Assembly: GCA_019915135.1 (NCBI GenBank) | Contig: JAHLMK010000005.1 | Coordinates: 1,240,001 to 1,304,000, forward strand | Source of the DNA: Strobilurus pachycystidiatus | Lineage: Eukaryota > Basidiomycota > Agaricomycetes > Agaricales > Physalacriaceae | Direction: 5' to 3' | Length of the DNA: 64,000 nucleotides | Shown here: positions 45,036 to 56,586 of the stretch, one piece after another | How the letters are laid out: every line of letters starts with the position of its first letter | Numbering within the stretch: position 1 is the first letter of the stretch | The notes under the pieces: model-generated | Seen by the model: only the letters and a program-made list of their open reading frames with translations | What the model was told of the DNA's origin: nothing | Databases searched by the model: none | Made by a program: the position numbers and the translations under genes

Positions 45036-46948
45036 ATGTTCATGCAACGAGCTCAACGGGTGCGCTGCTCATTGCCCACCACCGCACTGGGCCACACGCT
45101 GAATCCTCCACAGGTTGCTGGCCGCCGGTTAGCCGCACGATGGATCCCCCGTCGCGGGATGGCGAGCGCGACTGACGCATATGACGTTGTGGTCATTGGC
45201 GCCGGTGAGCAGTGCAGTGCTTTTTGTGGTGTCCCCGCCGCTCACGGTGCATTGCAGGACCTGGTGGCTACGTGGCCGCCATCAAGGCTGCCCAGCTCGG
45301 TCTCAAGGTAGCTACTCTCGCTGTCGGGCAAAATTTTGGGGTAGCTGACGCCCAATCAGACGGCGTGTATCGACAAGCGTGGCCCTCCCGGCGGGACGTG
45401 TCTCAACGTCGGCTGCATACCGTCCAAGGCCATGCTCAACAACTCGCACATGTACCACCAGACCCAGCACGACCTGAAGCGACGCGGAATTGATGGTGCG
45501 CAACACTTGGAAAGACATTCCTTTTTGTTTTGCTCAGATTTCGAACAGTGGAGGGTGTCAAGCTCAACTTGGAGACCATGCTCAAGGCAAAGGACACATC
45601 CGTGACTGGTCTTACTGGCGGTATCGAGTACTTGTTCAAGCAGAACAAGGTCGACTACTTTAAGGGAGCCGGATCTTTCGTTTCCAACACCCAGATCGCC
45701 GTCAGCCTCAACGACGGCGGCGAGAAGACTCTCGACACCAAAAACGTCATCATTGCTACTGGCTCGGAGGTGGCGCCGTTCCCTGGAGGCGCCATTACCA
45801 TCGACGAGGAGCAGATTGTCAGCTCAACTGGCGCCCTCTCACTGAAGAAAGTCCCGGAGAAGATGGTCGTCATCGGTGGTGGAATCATCGGTCTCGAGAT
45901 GGGCAGTGTCTGGAGCCGACTTGGCGCTGAGGTCACCGTCGTCGAGTTTTTGGGTGCTATTGGTGGTGCTGGGATTGACGAGGAAATCGCGTATGCTTCT
46001 CTCTCCTCCACTAAGTATCACAACGCTAACTTTCCTCGCAGCAAACAATTCCAGCGTATACTTGCCAAGCAGAGCATCAAGTTCAAGCTCAACACCAAGG
46101 TGCTCTCCGCCGAAAAGCAGGACGGCAAGGTCATCATTAAGACCGAGTCTGCAAAGGGTGGTAAAGAGGAAACTGTCAGTGCCTTTCACTCTTATAAAAT
46201 TATAGCTGATATCTCACCAGTTCGATGCTGACGTTGTTCTCGTCGCTGTTGGACGCCGACCCTACGTCGACGGTCTCAACATCGAAGCCGTCGGCGTCGA
46301 GCTGGACAACAAGGGCCGTGTCATCATTGACGACCAATTCAACACTTCCGTCTCGAACATCAAATGTATCGGCGATGTGACCTTCGGACCCATGCTTGCC
46401 CACAAAGCCGAGGAGGAGGGAATCGCTGCCGTCGAGTTCCTCAAGACCGGCCACGGTCACGTTAACTACAACGCCATCCCTTCCGTCGTGTACACACACC
46501 CCGAGGTGTCATGGGTAGGAAAGACCGAGCAGGAGCTCAAAGAGTCCGGCACGAAGTACAGTGTTGGAAAGTTCAACTTCTCCGCCAACTCGCGTGCCAA
46601 GACCAACTTGGATACCGAGGGTTTCGTCAAAATCCTCACGGAGAAGGAGACTGACAGGATTCTCGGTGTGCACATCATCGGTGCGTCTTGCTTGAGTTTT
46701 TTTTTGTTTGAACGCGTCGTTAATCATCGTGGTAGGCCCTAATGCTGGTGAGATGATTGCCGAGGGTGTCCTTGCTATCGAGTATGGTGCTAGCGCTGAA
46801 GATATTGCACGGACAACACACGCTCATGTGAGTTTTACAATTTACATCACTCAGCTTTCGACTCATCACTCCACCTTCATAGCCCACACTCAGCGAAGCC
46901 TTCAAGGAGGCGGCCATGGCTGCGTATTCGAAGCCTATTCACATGTAA
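45036..46948 (+). CDS. LPD1: Dihydrolipoyl dehydrogenase, mitochondrial (E3)
   Basis: [20 protein letters not shown] starts a targeting peptide. The FAD-binding motif [21 protein letters not shown] is split by an intron. The redox-active disulfide is [13 protein letters not shown]. The NAD-binding fold shows [20 protein letters not shown], the second FAD contact is [20 protein letters not shown], and the C-terminal interface domain carries the catalytic His-Glu pair in [20 protein letters not shown]. The enzyme re-oxidises lipoamide for the pyruvate, 2-oxoglutarate and branched-chain dehydrogenases and the glycine cleavage system. Length is about 510 residues, as usual. The first of the two nearby ATGs (45036, 45042) is taken as the start. 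Confidence 0.95.
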
Positions 46949-47128
46949 TACTCACCAAAACTACACATAATGCATTTAGACAATTGGAACGAACCTTCCT
47001 ATTCAGCGTTGGATGTGAGGTATCTAGCATCAAGGCCATGCACACACAGGTTTCGGAGGGGTGAGAGGCTACAATACAGCAATAAAATATTACAGACCAT
47101 GAATACAAACGTGAGCGTCCAAACCAAG

Positions 47129-49125
47129 CTAGTCCTCGTCCATCTCGATCCACTCGTCTTCCGCGTTGCCTCTGTAGGAGGCTGTCTGCTCCTCAGACGG
47201 CCACCTCTGGCTATCATCACGACCGCCCCGCTCCATCAACGCCGCAAGCCGCCCACGCGCAAAGAAATCGGCATCCTCGCCCTTCACAACTATCTTCTCA
47301 TACAACTCGCTCCAGCCCAATCGACTCTGGAAGAACCGCCTGCCCCCTCCTCCCTTCGACGGAGGGGCCTCATAGTAGTCGTTAGTCAACAGGCTCATCC
47401 TGCCGTTTGGGTGGCGCCTTCTTCGACGAGAAGTTGGGCGCTGGCGCGAGTCGTCCGAGTCGTCGTCGTCGTCGGATGAGGAGGAGGTATCGGATTCTTG
47501 GAGCTTGTATACGAAGCGGGCATGTTCTGTCAGAGGTTTTGTTAGGATGAGTTCGATGCATGGCCAAGGGAGACGTACGAGCGAGACTCTCGTCTAGTGC
47601 ATCGGGTTCTGCTGTCTCCTTGCTGAAACCGAGTTCTTTGAGTAGACTTTCGCGCGGTACGTCTGTCATTGCGACTGAGGGCGCGGTCTGTAACGACCGC
47701 AGATGTTCCAAAGCAGTAATTCTGTGAGAAGAAGCTCAGAAAACAGTCAATGCAAAAGTGCAAAGGGAACTTACTTGACCACCTCCAAAGAGCCGTCTTT
47801 GACATTCATGTCCTCCATGTTGTTGCGAACAACCTCGAGCCGATATCTCGGACCGAACCATTCGAAGTAATCGTTCCAGGGAAGATTCCTGTCAATTTCC
47901 TTCTCCATACCGAGTGCACAGGCAGTTTCGAAAGCCCATGTTCGTGAAACGTTTTTCACAGTATATCCCCCGCCACCTAGAAGGATGAAAGGGATGTTCT
48001 GTTTCCGTATAAATTGGACGCAGTTGGCATGTCCATCCATAGTAATGTTGAAACATCCAAGCTTGTCACCCGAGAGGGAGTCGGCACCACATTGTAATAC
48101 TATGGCGCCTGGGCGGTAAGTTTCCAGGATTTGAGACATGACCTTGATGAACGGAAGATTACAAGAGAGTGAGGGGAGAGGGTGCGAACACGCACGGGTT
48201 CAAATATGCTTGCAAATGACTCGTCGCAAATGCCATCCTTGAGAGGAATATTGACCGCATATCCTTTCCCCTTCCCTCTGCCTCTATCGTTCTGAGTTCC
48301 GGTACCTGGAAAGTATTCACCAAATTTGTGAAAACTGCATGTCATGACGCGATCCGTCGTATAGAACGCTTCCTCTACACCGTCTCCGTGGTGGCAATCG
48401 ATGTCAATGTAGAGGACGCGGGGATATGTGCGAAGGAGTTCGAGAATCCCGAGTACGATATCATTGATATAACAGAACCCGGAGGCTTCGCGCTTCTTTG
48501 CGTGATGGAGACCACCAGCCCAGTTGATGGCGATATCGGCGGCACCTGATGTCAAGCGACGAGCAGCGGCTGAGCAGAGTGAGATAACATCATTGACATG
48601 GATCACAGGAGGACGCACCGATAGAGCCACCTGCACCAGAAAATCAGAACATTGAGAGAAACGAGAAAAAGTGGCCCCAAGTACCTGCCGAGATTGTGCA
48701 AAAGTCAAACACGCCGTCAAATGCAGGGTTGTCTTCTCCAACGAGAAATCGCGAGCCACCGTATGTCAACTCGGCCACAGTTTCCGGGGTGACTTTGCCG
48801 AGGAAGTCGATGTATTCATCGGTGTGAAAGGCCGTCATTGCCTCTGGCGATGCGCGAGGGGGTCTCTAAAATGGATTCACTTGACTGGGCGGGACGACCG
48901 GGGATGGAAGCAGTACCAGGACGTGCATCTTGGGTAGCATGTCGTACGCGACGATGAGGTCGTGCGCCACTCTTATGCGATGCGGCTTCATGGGGTGCCC
49001 GAGGCCGAACGTGTATGCGCCGACATCGACTGCAGTGAGGACGATGAGCATGAAAGCAAGGGGAACAGGATAGAAATCCGACCATCATAGAAGTAGGATA
49101 CCCTCTTTTTGAGGTCGCTGGACAT
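47129..49125 (-). CDS. Class I histone deacetylase (RPD3/HOS2 type)
   Basis: Starts [14 protein letters not shown] then [20 protein letters not shown]. The active site is intact: [20 protein letters not shown] (paired His), [18 protein letters not shown] (zinc-binding Asp-x-His), [13 protein letters not shown], and [20 protein letters not shown] (catalytic Tyr loop region). The C-terminal extension is acidic and Ser-rich ([14 protein letters not shown]) and ends [10 protein letters not shown]. The wording [20 protein letters not shown] and [16 protein letters not shown] is closest in my reading to the Hos2/Phd1 branch, but RPD3 cannot be excluded. About nine exons. Deacetylates core histones in the nucleus as part of a corepressor complex. 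Shares a 192-bp promoter with MAGO. Confidence 0.9.
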
Positions 49126-49317
49126 TTCGACCGCAGAATCTGCGGCTGCGGCTGTTCGGGCAGCACTGGCGGGGTCGATGTCGAGGAAGGATAGCCGAGG
49201 AGATGGCGGTCGGAGGAAAGCAAGGACGATGAAAGGCTTTTCCGGCCAAACGTGACTTTCCTGCCGAACTTCGCCGCATCCCAATTCGGCAGGCGCACGA
49301 CTTGCTCAACAACCACC
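49126..49317. promoter_or_regulatory. Bidirectional promoter between HDAC and MAGO
   Basis: The two ATGs are divergent and only 192 bases apart, so both promoters must lie here or overlap the first exons. No TATA box or named site could be supported. Confidence 0.6.
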
Positions 49318-50024
49318 ATGTCCGCAGAGAACGACCCGTTTTACCTCCGGTGCGTGCCCGACGCTGTTGCCGCTGTGATGTGTGCTAACTCTCATCTTAT
49401 AGCTACTAGTACGCGCCTCCTCCCGCCGTCACGCCCGCCGTCTGATCTTTTGCAGCACCGGACACTCTGGCAAACACGGCCACGAGTTTCTCGAGTTCGA
49501 GTACTCTGCCGGGCGTCTGCGATACGCCAACAACTCCAACTACAGGAATGACAGTCTTATCCGCAAAGAAAGTGCGCTAGTCTACGCCACAAAGCGTTTT
49601 TGCTTCGTCTCACCCACCTGTCTCGCCTTTTAGTGTGGATCGGCCCCATGGTTGTGAAGGAGCTCAAGCGCATCGTGGAGTCGAGTGAAATCACCAAGGA
49701 AGATGACACGAACTGGCCCAAGAAGAACATCGTGGGCAAGCAGGAGCTGGAAATCCGGGTGGGCAACGACCACATCGCGTTCGAGGTGCGTGTCATGCAT
49801 GCTCATCCATACTCTGCTCATGCCTCTCCAGACCGCAAAAATTGGCTCGCTCGTCGATATCCAGGACAGTGAGGATCCGGAAGGTCTCCGTGTCTTTTAC
49901 TATCTCGTTCAGGATCTGAGAGTTCGTTCTCCCCCATTTGCTTACCCCATACCCCCACTAAGAGCCGATTCAGTGTCTTATCTTCTCCCTCATCTCTTTG
50001 CATTTCAAAATCAAGCCCATATAA
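49318..50024 (+). CDS. MAGO: Mago nashi, exon junction complex core protein
   Basis: Spliced product begins [11 protein letters not shown] then [98 protein letters not shown] and ends with a short last exon, [15 protein letters not shown], which is the universal Mago C-terminus. Length (about 147 residues) and almost every motif match animal and plant Mago. With Y14 it locks eIF4A3 onto spliced mRNA in the nucleus. Its presence fits an intron-rich genome. Four introns. It faces the HDAC gene head to head. Confidence 0.95.
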
Positions 50025-50299
50025 TCAGCAAATACTATATGGTGGCCTTCTTGATAATGAGTGTACTCCCAAGGACGAAGATCACGACCGTCCCAACCTC
50101 CCATCAAGAAAGCGTGCACGTTATAACCGACGTAAATCCATATCTTTGCCTCAGATATGCTCTGCTCATTCCTTTGCAGTGTTGTGTTGTATATTAATTG
50201 CCTTCTATATACATGCTCTCCATTTATCTTACCAGTATACTGGATGATGCGTTTGTACCAACAAAACAGCACCGAAGATACATCATCAACGACTTTTGA
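50025..50299. other. 3' flank of MAGO
   Basis: Just under 300 bases; no feature. Confidence 0.4.
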
Positions 50300-50470
50300 G
50301 CCCAAGAACCAGGCTACAAAAGTGCATCGCCGTTCTCAGCGACACTGCCACAAGGACTACTCGGCGAGATAGTCAACCACCTCGCTGCCAATAGAGGGAC
50401 GTTCCTCGCACGACGTGCAGTGTCTAGCTCTATGCGCAAATGCATTGACCACCCAACAATCAAGATAGAT
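50300..50470 (+). pseudogene. Fragment of an F-box-like gene
   Basis: One frame reads LPQGLLGEIVNHLAANRGTF then LARRAVSSSMRKCID, closely parallel to VPQELYDQIVDHLAADYTEG with RDVRLALAACAAAS at the start of the intact gene 400 bases downstream. The frame has no proper start or continuation, so this is a truncated tandem copy of the same N-terminal module. Confidence 0.5.
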
Positions 50471-50725
50471 GCTCGCATGGCAATCCAAGTCTTCTTTTCT
50501 TTTCTTAGACAGACGTTCCGAACGTTCCTCCACGGGTTACAATTGGAAAAACCTGTACATGGCAATGTTACATACTCTGTAGCCATCAGCTTCGTCAACA
50601 GATCATTATCGGCTTACACTATACATAGGTCCGTGCACAATCAGTCTTCAACAGTTACCACCACCACTTGGACCAGTGGCAGACTACTGCGCTCCAGACA
50701 AGGGCATCACCATCCTCCGCCTAAT

Positions 50726-52028
50726 ATGGGTGCAGCGACAGTACCACAGGAATTATACGACCAGATAGTCGACCACCTTGCTGCCGATTATACGGAGGGG
50801 CGGTTCTCCCGCGACGTACGCCTGGCTTTAGCAGCGTGTGCAGCTGCATCCAGCTCTTTCCGCAACCGCTGCCAGGGTTACCTTTTCCACTCGATTACTC
50901 TTGAAACTCAGGAGCCGGAATCCATCCACAGATTGTTATCCGTAATCGCGGACAACCCCCGCATCCCTACGCTTGTACAGAATCTGACACTCGGGCTTTG
51001 GACTTTGGTCGAGCGCGGGACAGACCCAGATGAAGATGGCTTACTCGACGCACTGTCTTCTCTGATACGCTCGCTCAGCAGCGTAGAGACACTCACAATG
51101 AAGAAAGCCTCCAGTGCCGCGACATTCAAACAACTGTTCTTGCCGGAGATTTTCGCTGGAGCCCCAATCAAAGAGCTTATCATATATGATGGCGGGTTTT
51201 CTGTCCAGCCGGGCCCCTCCCTCTCGTCCTTCCTCGCTACATTTCCAGCTCTTGTGACTCTCAAGGTCCAAGATCTACGTATACACATGCCGCGGCCAGG
51301 CTCGCAAACGGTATCACTAGCGCAGACGGGACCGCGCGTGCGCAGACTAGTGTTACAGCGCACCTTGGCACATTCTACATCAGCTCACACAAATAGCGCA
51401 TTCTGGAGATTCATGGCCTCACAGCCAGAGCTTCAAGCTGTGGCGGCTATCGATATCACAGAATATCGTGCTCAGTGCTTGGTCGATCTTTCCAGTGCTT
51501 CATTTCCATCGTTGTCTTCATTGAAGCTAAGAAGCTTCATGATCGAGGCGAATAGTCCTTCTCCCGGTGAGGTTTCGACTCCTTGAGCCTGCGCTTTCGG
51601 ACTCACCTAGTTTTGCAGATTTCTCCGCCTTGTTTGACCGCCTCCATTCTTTGGAGCTGAGCTTCTCATGTTTCCGCGGCCCGCATGATACCAGCGTTGC
51701 TTTGTGGTGGAGCGCGAGATTAGCCCAATTTCGCATGCCGCGCTTGAGGGACCTCAAAGTGAGTCTTGAGGCCACAGCGAGCGGTGATTTTGCTGCATCC
51801 GCTGTATGGCAATCACTCGACGGCGCGTTGAGAGGCAAGGAGAAGCTGCGTTCCGTGCAGATTTGTGTGTACTGCTGGCCGCCAAACGAGGTGTACGGTC
51901 CCGAGCTGGGAACAACCATCGTAGCAGCTATTCCGAGCCTCGTCGAACGCAACGTTCTTTCCCTCCTCGTGATAGACATTACCTATGGGTGCGTGTGTCT
52001 GCGTTCCGTCTTGTGGACAGGATCCTAA
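50726..52028 (+). CDS. F-box-like / leucine-rich protein
   Basis: MGAATVPQELYDQIVDHLAA opens an F-box-like helix pair, followed by ALAACAAASSSFRNRCQGYL and FHSITLETQEPESIHRLLSV, a pattern common to mushroom F-box-like proteins with LRR tails. The following ~350 residues have leucine-rich spacing (VETLTMKKASSAATFKQLFL, ELIIYDGGF, FPALVTLKVQDLRI). One intron, about 51567-51608 (gtgagg...cacctag), joins to FADFSALFDRLHSLELSFSC. An in-frame extension upstream to 50420 exists but runs through the degraded copy, so the ATG next to the domain was chosen. Confidence 0.65.
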
Positions 52029-52174
52029 TCATCGAATCTTAAAACTTAGCCAGCTGATTTTGTTCGAATGGCCCAAACGGTTATCATAGAGACTCATATC
52101 GAAATGCGGAACATAGGCAGGTGTTCAGAGCGTTCTTACAAGAGATACAATGGTAATGACCGTACCTATTTAAG

Positions 52175-54524
52175 CTACTCGAGCATGATACAATCTTCTT
52201 CATCCGCGAAGGCGGAGCGCATTGCGTAGATGAAAGCTGCCATCAATACAAAGACCCACTGCTCCTTCTCATCATCTCTCATGCCGTCCCACCACTCGCT
52301 CTCCTCGCGCATCTCTGCGACCGGATCCTCCTGTTCGCCCATCTCTTCGGACTCCAACATCTCTTCTTCGATGTCATCAGCGTTGTCTTCACTATCATTC
52401 GTATCCCCGCCTTCCACAGATTCGTCATCGTCATCGTCCATGTCCTCGTCCTCGCCCGTATTCGTGTACTCGATCTTCAGCTGATCCCCGTTTCCGTTTT
52501 CAAGTTCGAGCATTTCCCTGGCCTCATACTCCTCACGGTCCGCCTCCTCGTCCGTATTCTCAAAGTAAGAGTCCGAGTCCGAATCTCCGTCATAGTCGTC
52601 GGAAACTTTATATCCAACATGATAGAAGGAGTCGACCTCCTCACCAAGGAATGTCTCGACGCTGTCAGCCCCAGAACGGTAGTTCTTCAGCTTGAGGTAA
52701 GGCACGTCCACTTTCGGTTCGTCGAAAGGAGAGTTAGTCGCCCATGTTGCCCATAACCCAGAGTTGTATGTGAACTGTGCGTAAGGGCCGTACTTGTCGC
52801 TAGTACGGGGAAGGCAGGTGCTGAAGAGCCAGCGGTGAAGGACTCCGATGGGTACGTTCTTCAACTTGTCGTCATCCCAAGTTCGATAAAACCAGAATTC
52901 GAAGTCGTTGTCGGGTTTATCCTTCGTTGATGCGCCTCCGGTTGGAGGCCTGCCCATGATGTGTACATCTAGAGTCAACGAGCGCAGATCCAATCGCCCA
53001 AGAGCATCATCGAGCTCCTCCCAGTGGCTGGTCTGAGGGGGGAAAGGCGTCTTTATCTCATCTCTGTATGCATAGCACACATCTACGACGATCTTGAGGG
53101 TCAAGTCTATGCCGCAGGAGGGAACCGGAAGAGTCTCGAGCACGCGTATAACCCAGCCCATACTGGTGCTACAATCAATTGCCCAGTAACCAAGCTCCGA
53201 CTTGACATTTACGACGTCGAACCTGAATGCAAGTCTCGTGTAGGAGAGGCATGATATGGATGGGATCGGCGCATTCTCTGATAGATTGACTGTGGTAGAG
53301 CGTTGAGCGCAAGAAAGTGTTAGACAGAGAATCAATGGACGTACCGAGCATCTCACTTAGGTCGAGGTTCGACAAGTTTCCCATTTGCGAACACAAGTCG
53401 ACAATGTCTGCCATGATTGAGTTACCTCGGTAGGATGCCAATCGACGCTCGACCACTTTGAGATGGGTCGTGCTGCCCAGAACCAAAGGTGACCAGCGCT
53501 CGGAGGCAAGAAGTCCTATTGTGAATTGTTCGACTGAGCGGTATCTGCTATCCTTTTCATCATCGCGACGCTGAGCGCCGAGGGTAAGCAATTTGACTTG
53601 TGTTGGCGAAATCACAAGATTGTTGAGCTGAGAGTGATCCAAAGAGTCGAAGTCACTTCGACCTTTGGAACGATTTTTACCCACCAAGGACTGAATCTCG
53701 GGAAACCAGTGCAAAGCCGAAAGTGTCAACCGGTCGAGCTGGCGAGCACTTGCGATGAGCTTGTAGAGGTTCTGCAGCTTGCCCAGGCGACAGTAGGAAA
53801 TCATGAGCTCTTTGAGAGGACAGGATCTCAGCTCGGTACATATATCAGACATATTATCGACCGACGTTAGATCAAGTCTGTAGAGATGGAGTGCGGACAG
53901 GTTGGCCATGAGGTGAATGAGCTTCGGCAGAATAAGATGAGGATAATGATCATCCACTGGTGGGGAATGTGGTCGACTAGATTGAACTGGCAACGAGCAG
54001 TTAGATTGCGCTGGCAGCAAGTCTGAGGCTGCATAGGCAGGCTCTATCTGGGACATGAAACGGCGGCGAATGCTGTAGGCATCTTTTCCGTTCGTGTCCA
54101 AGTGATGATAGTCACAACCTTGCCATTTGTCGTCTTCCTTTGGAGGTAGAGGCTGACCCCAGTCACCCACCCAGCGAAGCTTGCGGACTAGCTGACAAGC
54201 AGGCGAAGGTTGAAACAGATCGTACAATTCCGGGATTGGATGGCCTTCGTTGAGATCTGCCTCGTTTGGGTGGCCATTTCTGACCACAACTTCTTGGAAC
54301 ATGCTGCGGCATATATCGCGATCGTACGCAAAAGCTCGCCCAGCTAGTCGCATTGCGGCTATCGACTCAGTGTCGAGCCATTTCAGAATCAGATTTTTCA
54401 TCTCCAGAGAGAGCTGGGACCAGATTGTGGCGGACTTGAGAGAAGAAATTAGAGAAGTGCGCAAGTATGAAAGTAAGATATTCACAGATTCAAGTGGAGA
54501 AGCAGGTACTGGCAGGGCCCTCAT
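52175..54524 (-). CDS. F-box / LRR protein with long acidic tail
   Basis: Two exons (intron about 53293-53345) join MRALPVPASPLESVNILLSY ... LSNLDLSEML to VNLSENAPIPSISCLSYTRL in one frame of about 820 residues or slightly less. Residues about 38-75, LSLEMKNLILKWLDTESIAA then MRLAGRAFAYDRDICRSM, are F-box-like. The middle has LRR spacing (LHLYRLDLTSVDNMSDICTE, CPLKELMISYCRLGKLQNLY). The C-terminal ~150 residues are Asp/Glu-rich (GEDEDMDDDDDESVEGGD). Likely an SCF substrate adaptor. Substrate unknown. It is convergent with the F-box-like gene on the plus strand. Confidence 0.7.
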
Positions 54525-55500
54525 GAGGGACGAGATAGAGGGAAAGTCTGTTATTGGGGATATCTTGGGATCGAAGCGAACCTTCTTGCGCCGAGGCTGT
54601 AGCAGAATTCACATGAGCAATAACTTGGAATAGAACCAGCGAAATGGCGTACCGAGGAAGACGAGAGGCGTGGGGCGCGGTCGCCACCATGGTGTTTATG
54701 CATGGTCGGCAAGATAGGGCTGACAGGGGACGACGTAGGGCTATTTGAAGGGGGGAAATGGTCCAGGAGCATCGCTGGCGACGATCCTGGCCGGCGTGAA
54801 CAAGAGACTACAAGAGATCGCCTTGAAACTTGAGATATCCGATGGATGGCCGATCCATCTACCATCTACTCGTAGAGCAAAGAAGAGAATTCATATAAGG
54901 TAGGAATGCTAGAGCGCACGGCTTAGCCGACCCAACACCCCCTGGTCTCGCGACCTATTTCTGGGTGTGTGCAACCTACGCCTGGAAGGCTTCAGTTTGA
55001 CAGCGTAGATCCGGAAGGACATAATTCGCGAGTTGTACGCATAAGTGTCTGTCACGGAAGCTTGGAAGGTCTGCTCAGTAAGTAAGACGGTGACTGTCTT
55101 CCCCAAGGTTACATAGGCCCTCTCAGGCACCGGGCTTCGGTGCGAGTCCACGTGAGCGGAAACAAAAAGGAATCGGAATGTTTTTGGAATCCTCAATTTT
55201 CTCGAAACGAACGTTCACGCTCCAAGATAGTGGCTCAAACGCGAAAACAGTCACAACCCGCGTAAAAGCTATAGTCTCCAATGTCTGTCCCGGGCCCATC
55301 CACAAGTCAATTCTCGACGCAGGTTCAGCCAGGCAATGTAGGCGCGCCGCCTCCCACTCTAAGTCAGCCTCAAGACTACCCGATTCTTATCTGGATGCTG
55401 TCTCTCAACCGAGAGTACACTGTCGATGTCGGTGCCCATCACCCATCGTGAAATTGTGATTTACTTATCTTCCAGGAATACGACACCTTCTACAGTTTTC
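54525..55500. other. Intergenic, no gene recognised
   Basis: Nearly 1 kb between two divergent transcripts. Short frames are present but none was supported. Promoters for both neighbours are expected here. Confidence 0.45.
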
Positions 55501-56435
55501 TCAATGACCACTTCCCCCACATACAGCTTGGTGCCTACTCGCCGGCAGATCCAAATTCTTTCCGTATGCCACTCTACAGGCATCTCGCAGACTGATGCTC
55601 ATCCGCAACCTTCTCAGGTCATACGATCACACAATTGTTGCCCATTCTTCTGATGCGCCATCGCCGGGTCCCAAAAGCCAAGTGGCGTGATTGTGTCGCG
55701 CCCAATGGCAAACATTGGATTGAACAGGCGCGTCTTATTCATGTAAGCTTCAGGAAGTGAGTTAATGAGCCTTCCAGATCCAAGACGGGATGCCACCGGA
55801 TCGCTTCCTAGGCTCAATGATTGGCTACCACATCCAATATGGACATTCGTTATGCGGCATAGCGATGACTCAGGGCGTTCAGAAACGCGTCATTAATCTC
55901 GGCCTTGGCATTGAGCGTATTGCAGTGCCCGGGAGACTTCATTCAGTCTACCAATACCTTGAGTCTCCCGATCTTCGTCGACAAGTGAGTCTTTGGTACT
56001 GTCACGCGCCGCTCTCTTGAAACAACTGCTCTACAGCTTACCGCAAACGAGATCAGCCTCGTTCCTCGGGACCAAGGTGAAGATACCATTCTTCGCCGTT
56101 TGGCCATCATCCTGGCCCTCAAGGAAGCCTACGTCCACGCCATCGGACAACCCAGATTCGACTATTTACGTCTCGAATTCAATGTCCCCGCGGCGCAAGC
56201 CTGGTGTGACGGCCACCCTCTACAAGGCTGGGAGTTCCGCCTATGGAACGCGAAACTCGGAGTCGCGCGCGGAGACGCCATTGTGGAGGAGCTGTACCAT
56301 TGCGCCACAGCGTTCTTCCAGAACACACACGAATCAAAGTTCATTTGGAACGATGAGCGGCGGAACTTGGCATCGTGGGTGCAGTTTGTGGACATTGACC
56401 AGATGATAAGAGTTCTTCCGAAGTTGTCCGTGTAA
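55501..56435 (+). CDS. 4'-phosphopantetheinyl-transferase-like protein (diverged or broken)
   Basis: The last exon reads LTANEISLVP ... RRLAIILALKEAYVHAIGQP then FDYLRLEFNVPAAQAW and GWEFRLWNAKLGVARGDAI, which follows the Sfp-type pattern (a lsp-E helix, then the K-E-A-x-x-K-A-x-G metal-binding motif, then a beta strand). Here the motif is KEAYVHAIG, with His in place of the second Lys. The previous exon gives LGLGIERIAVPGRLHSVYQY, where Sfp enzymes usually have G-V-D-I, so the metal-binding Asp appears replaced. Earlier pieces (PKAKWRDCVAPNGKHWIEQA) fit the N-terminal half but need frame changes. Either a diverged enzyme with uncertain introns or a decaying gene. Confidence 0.42.
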
Positions 56436-56586
56436 TGTGTACATACTGCTACTACTAATAATTCTCCTCGGTCCTGCAACTCGGACATTGTTGTAATTTC
56501 TCGACATGATACCTTCTAATCAATGAACAGTTTTTTTGATCAACACTCGAACGATAATGTACCACGCGTCAACTTACCCGTCGGTG

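Noticed and set aside
52230..52484. Ser-rich plus-strand frame
   Set aside because: Mirror image of the acidic tail of the F-box/LRR gene on the minus strand.
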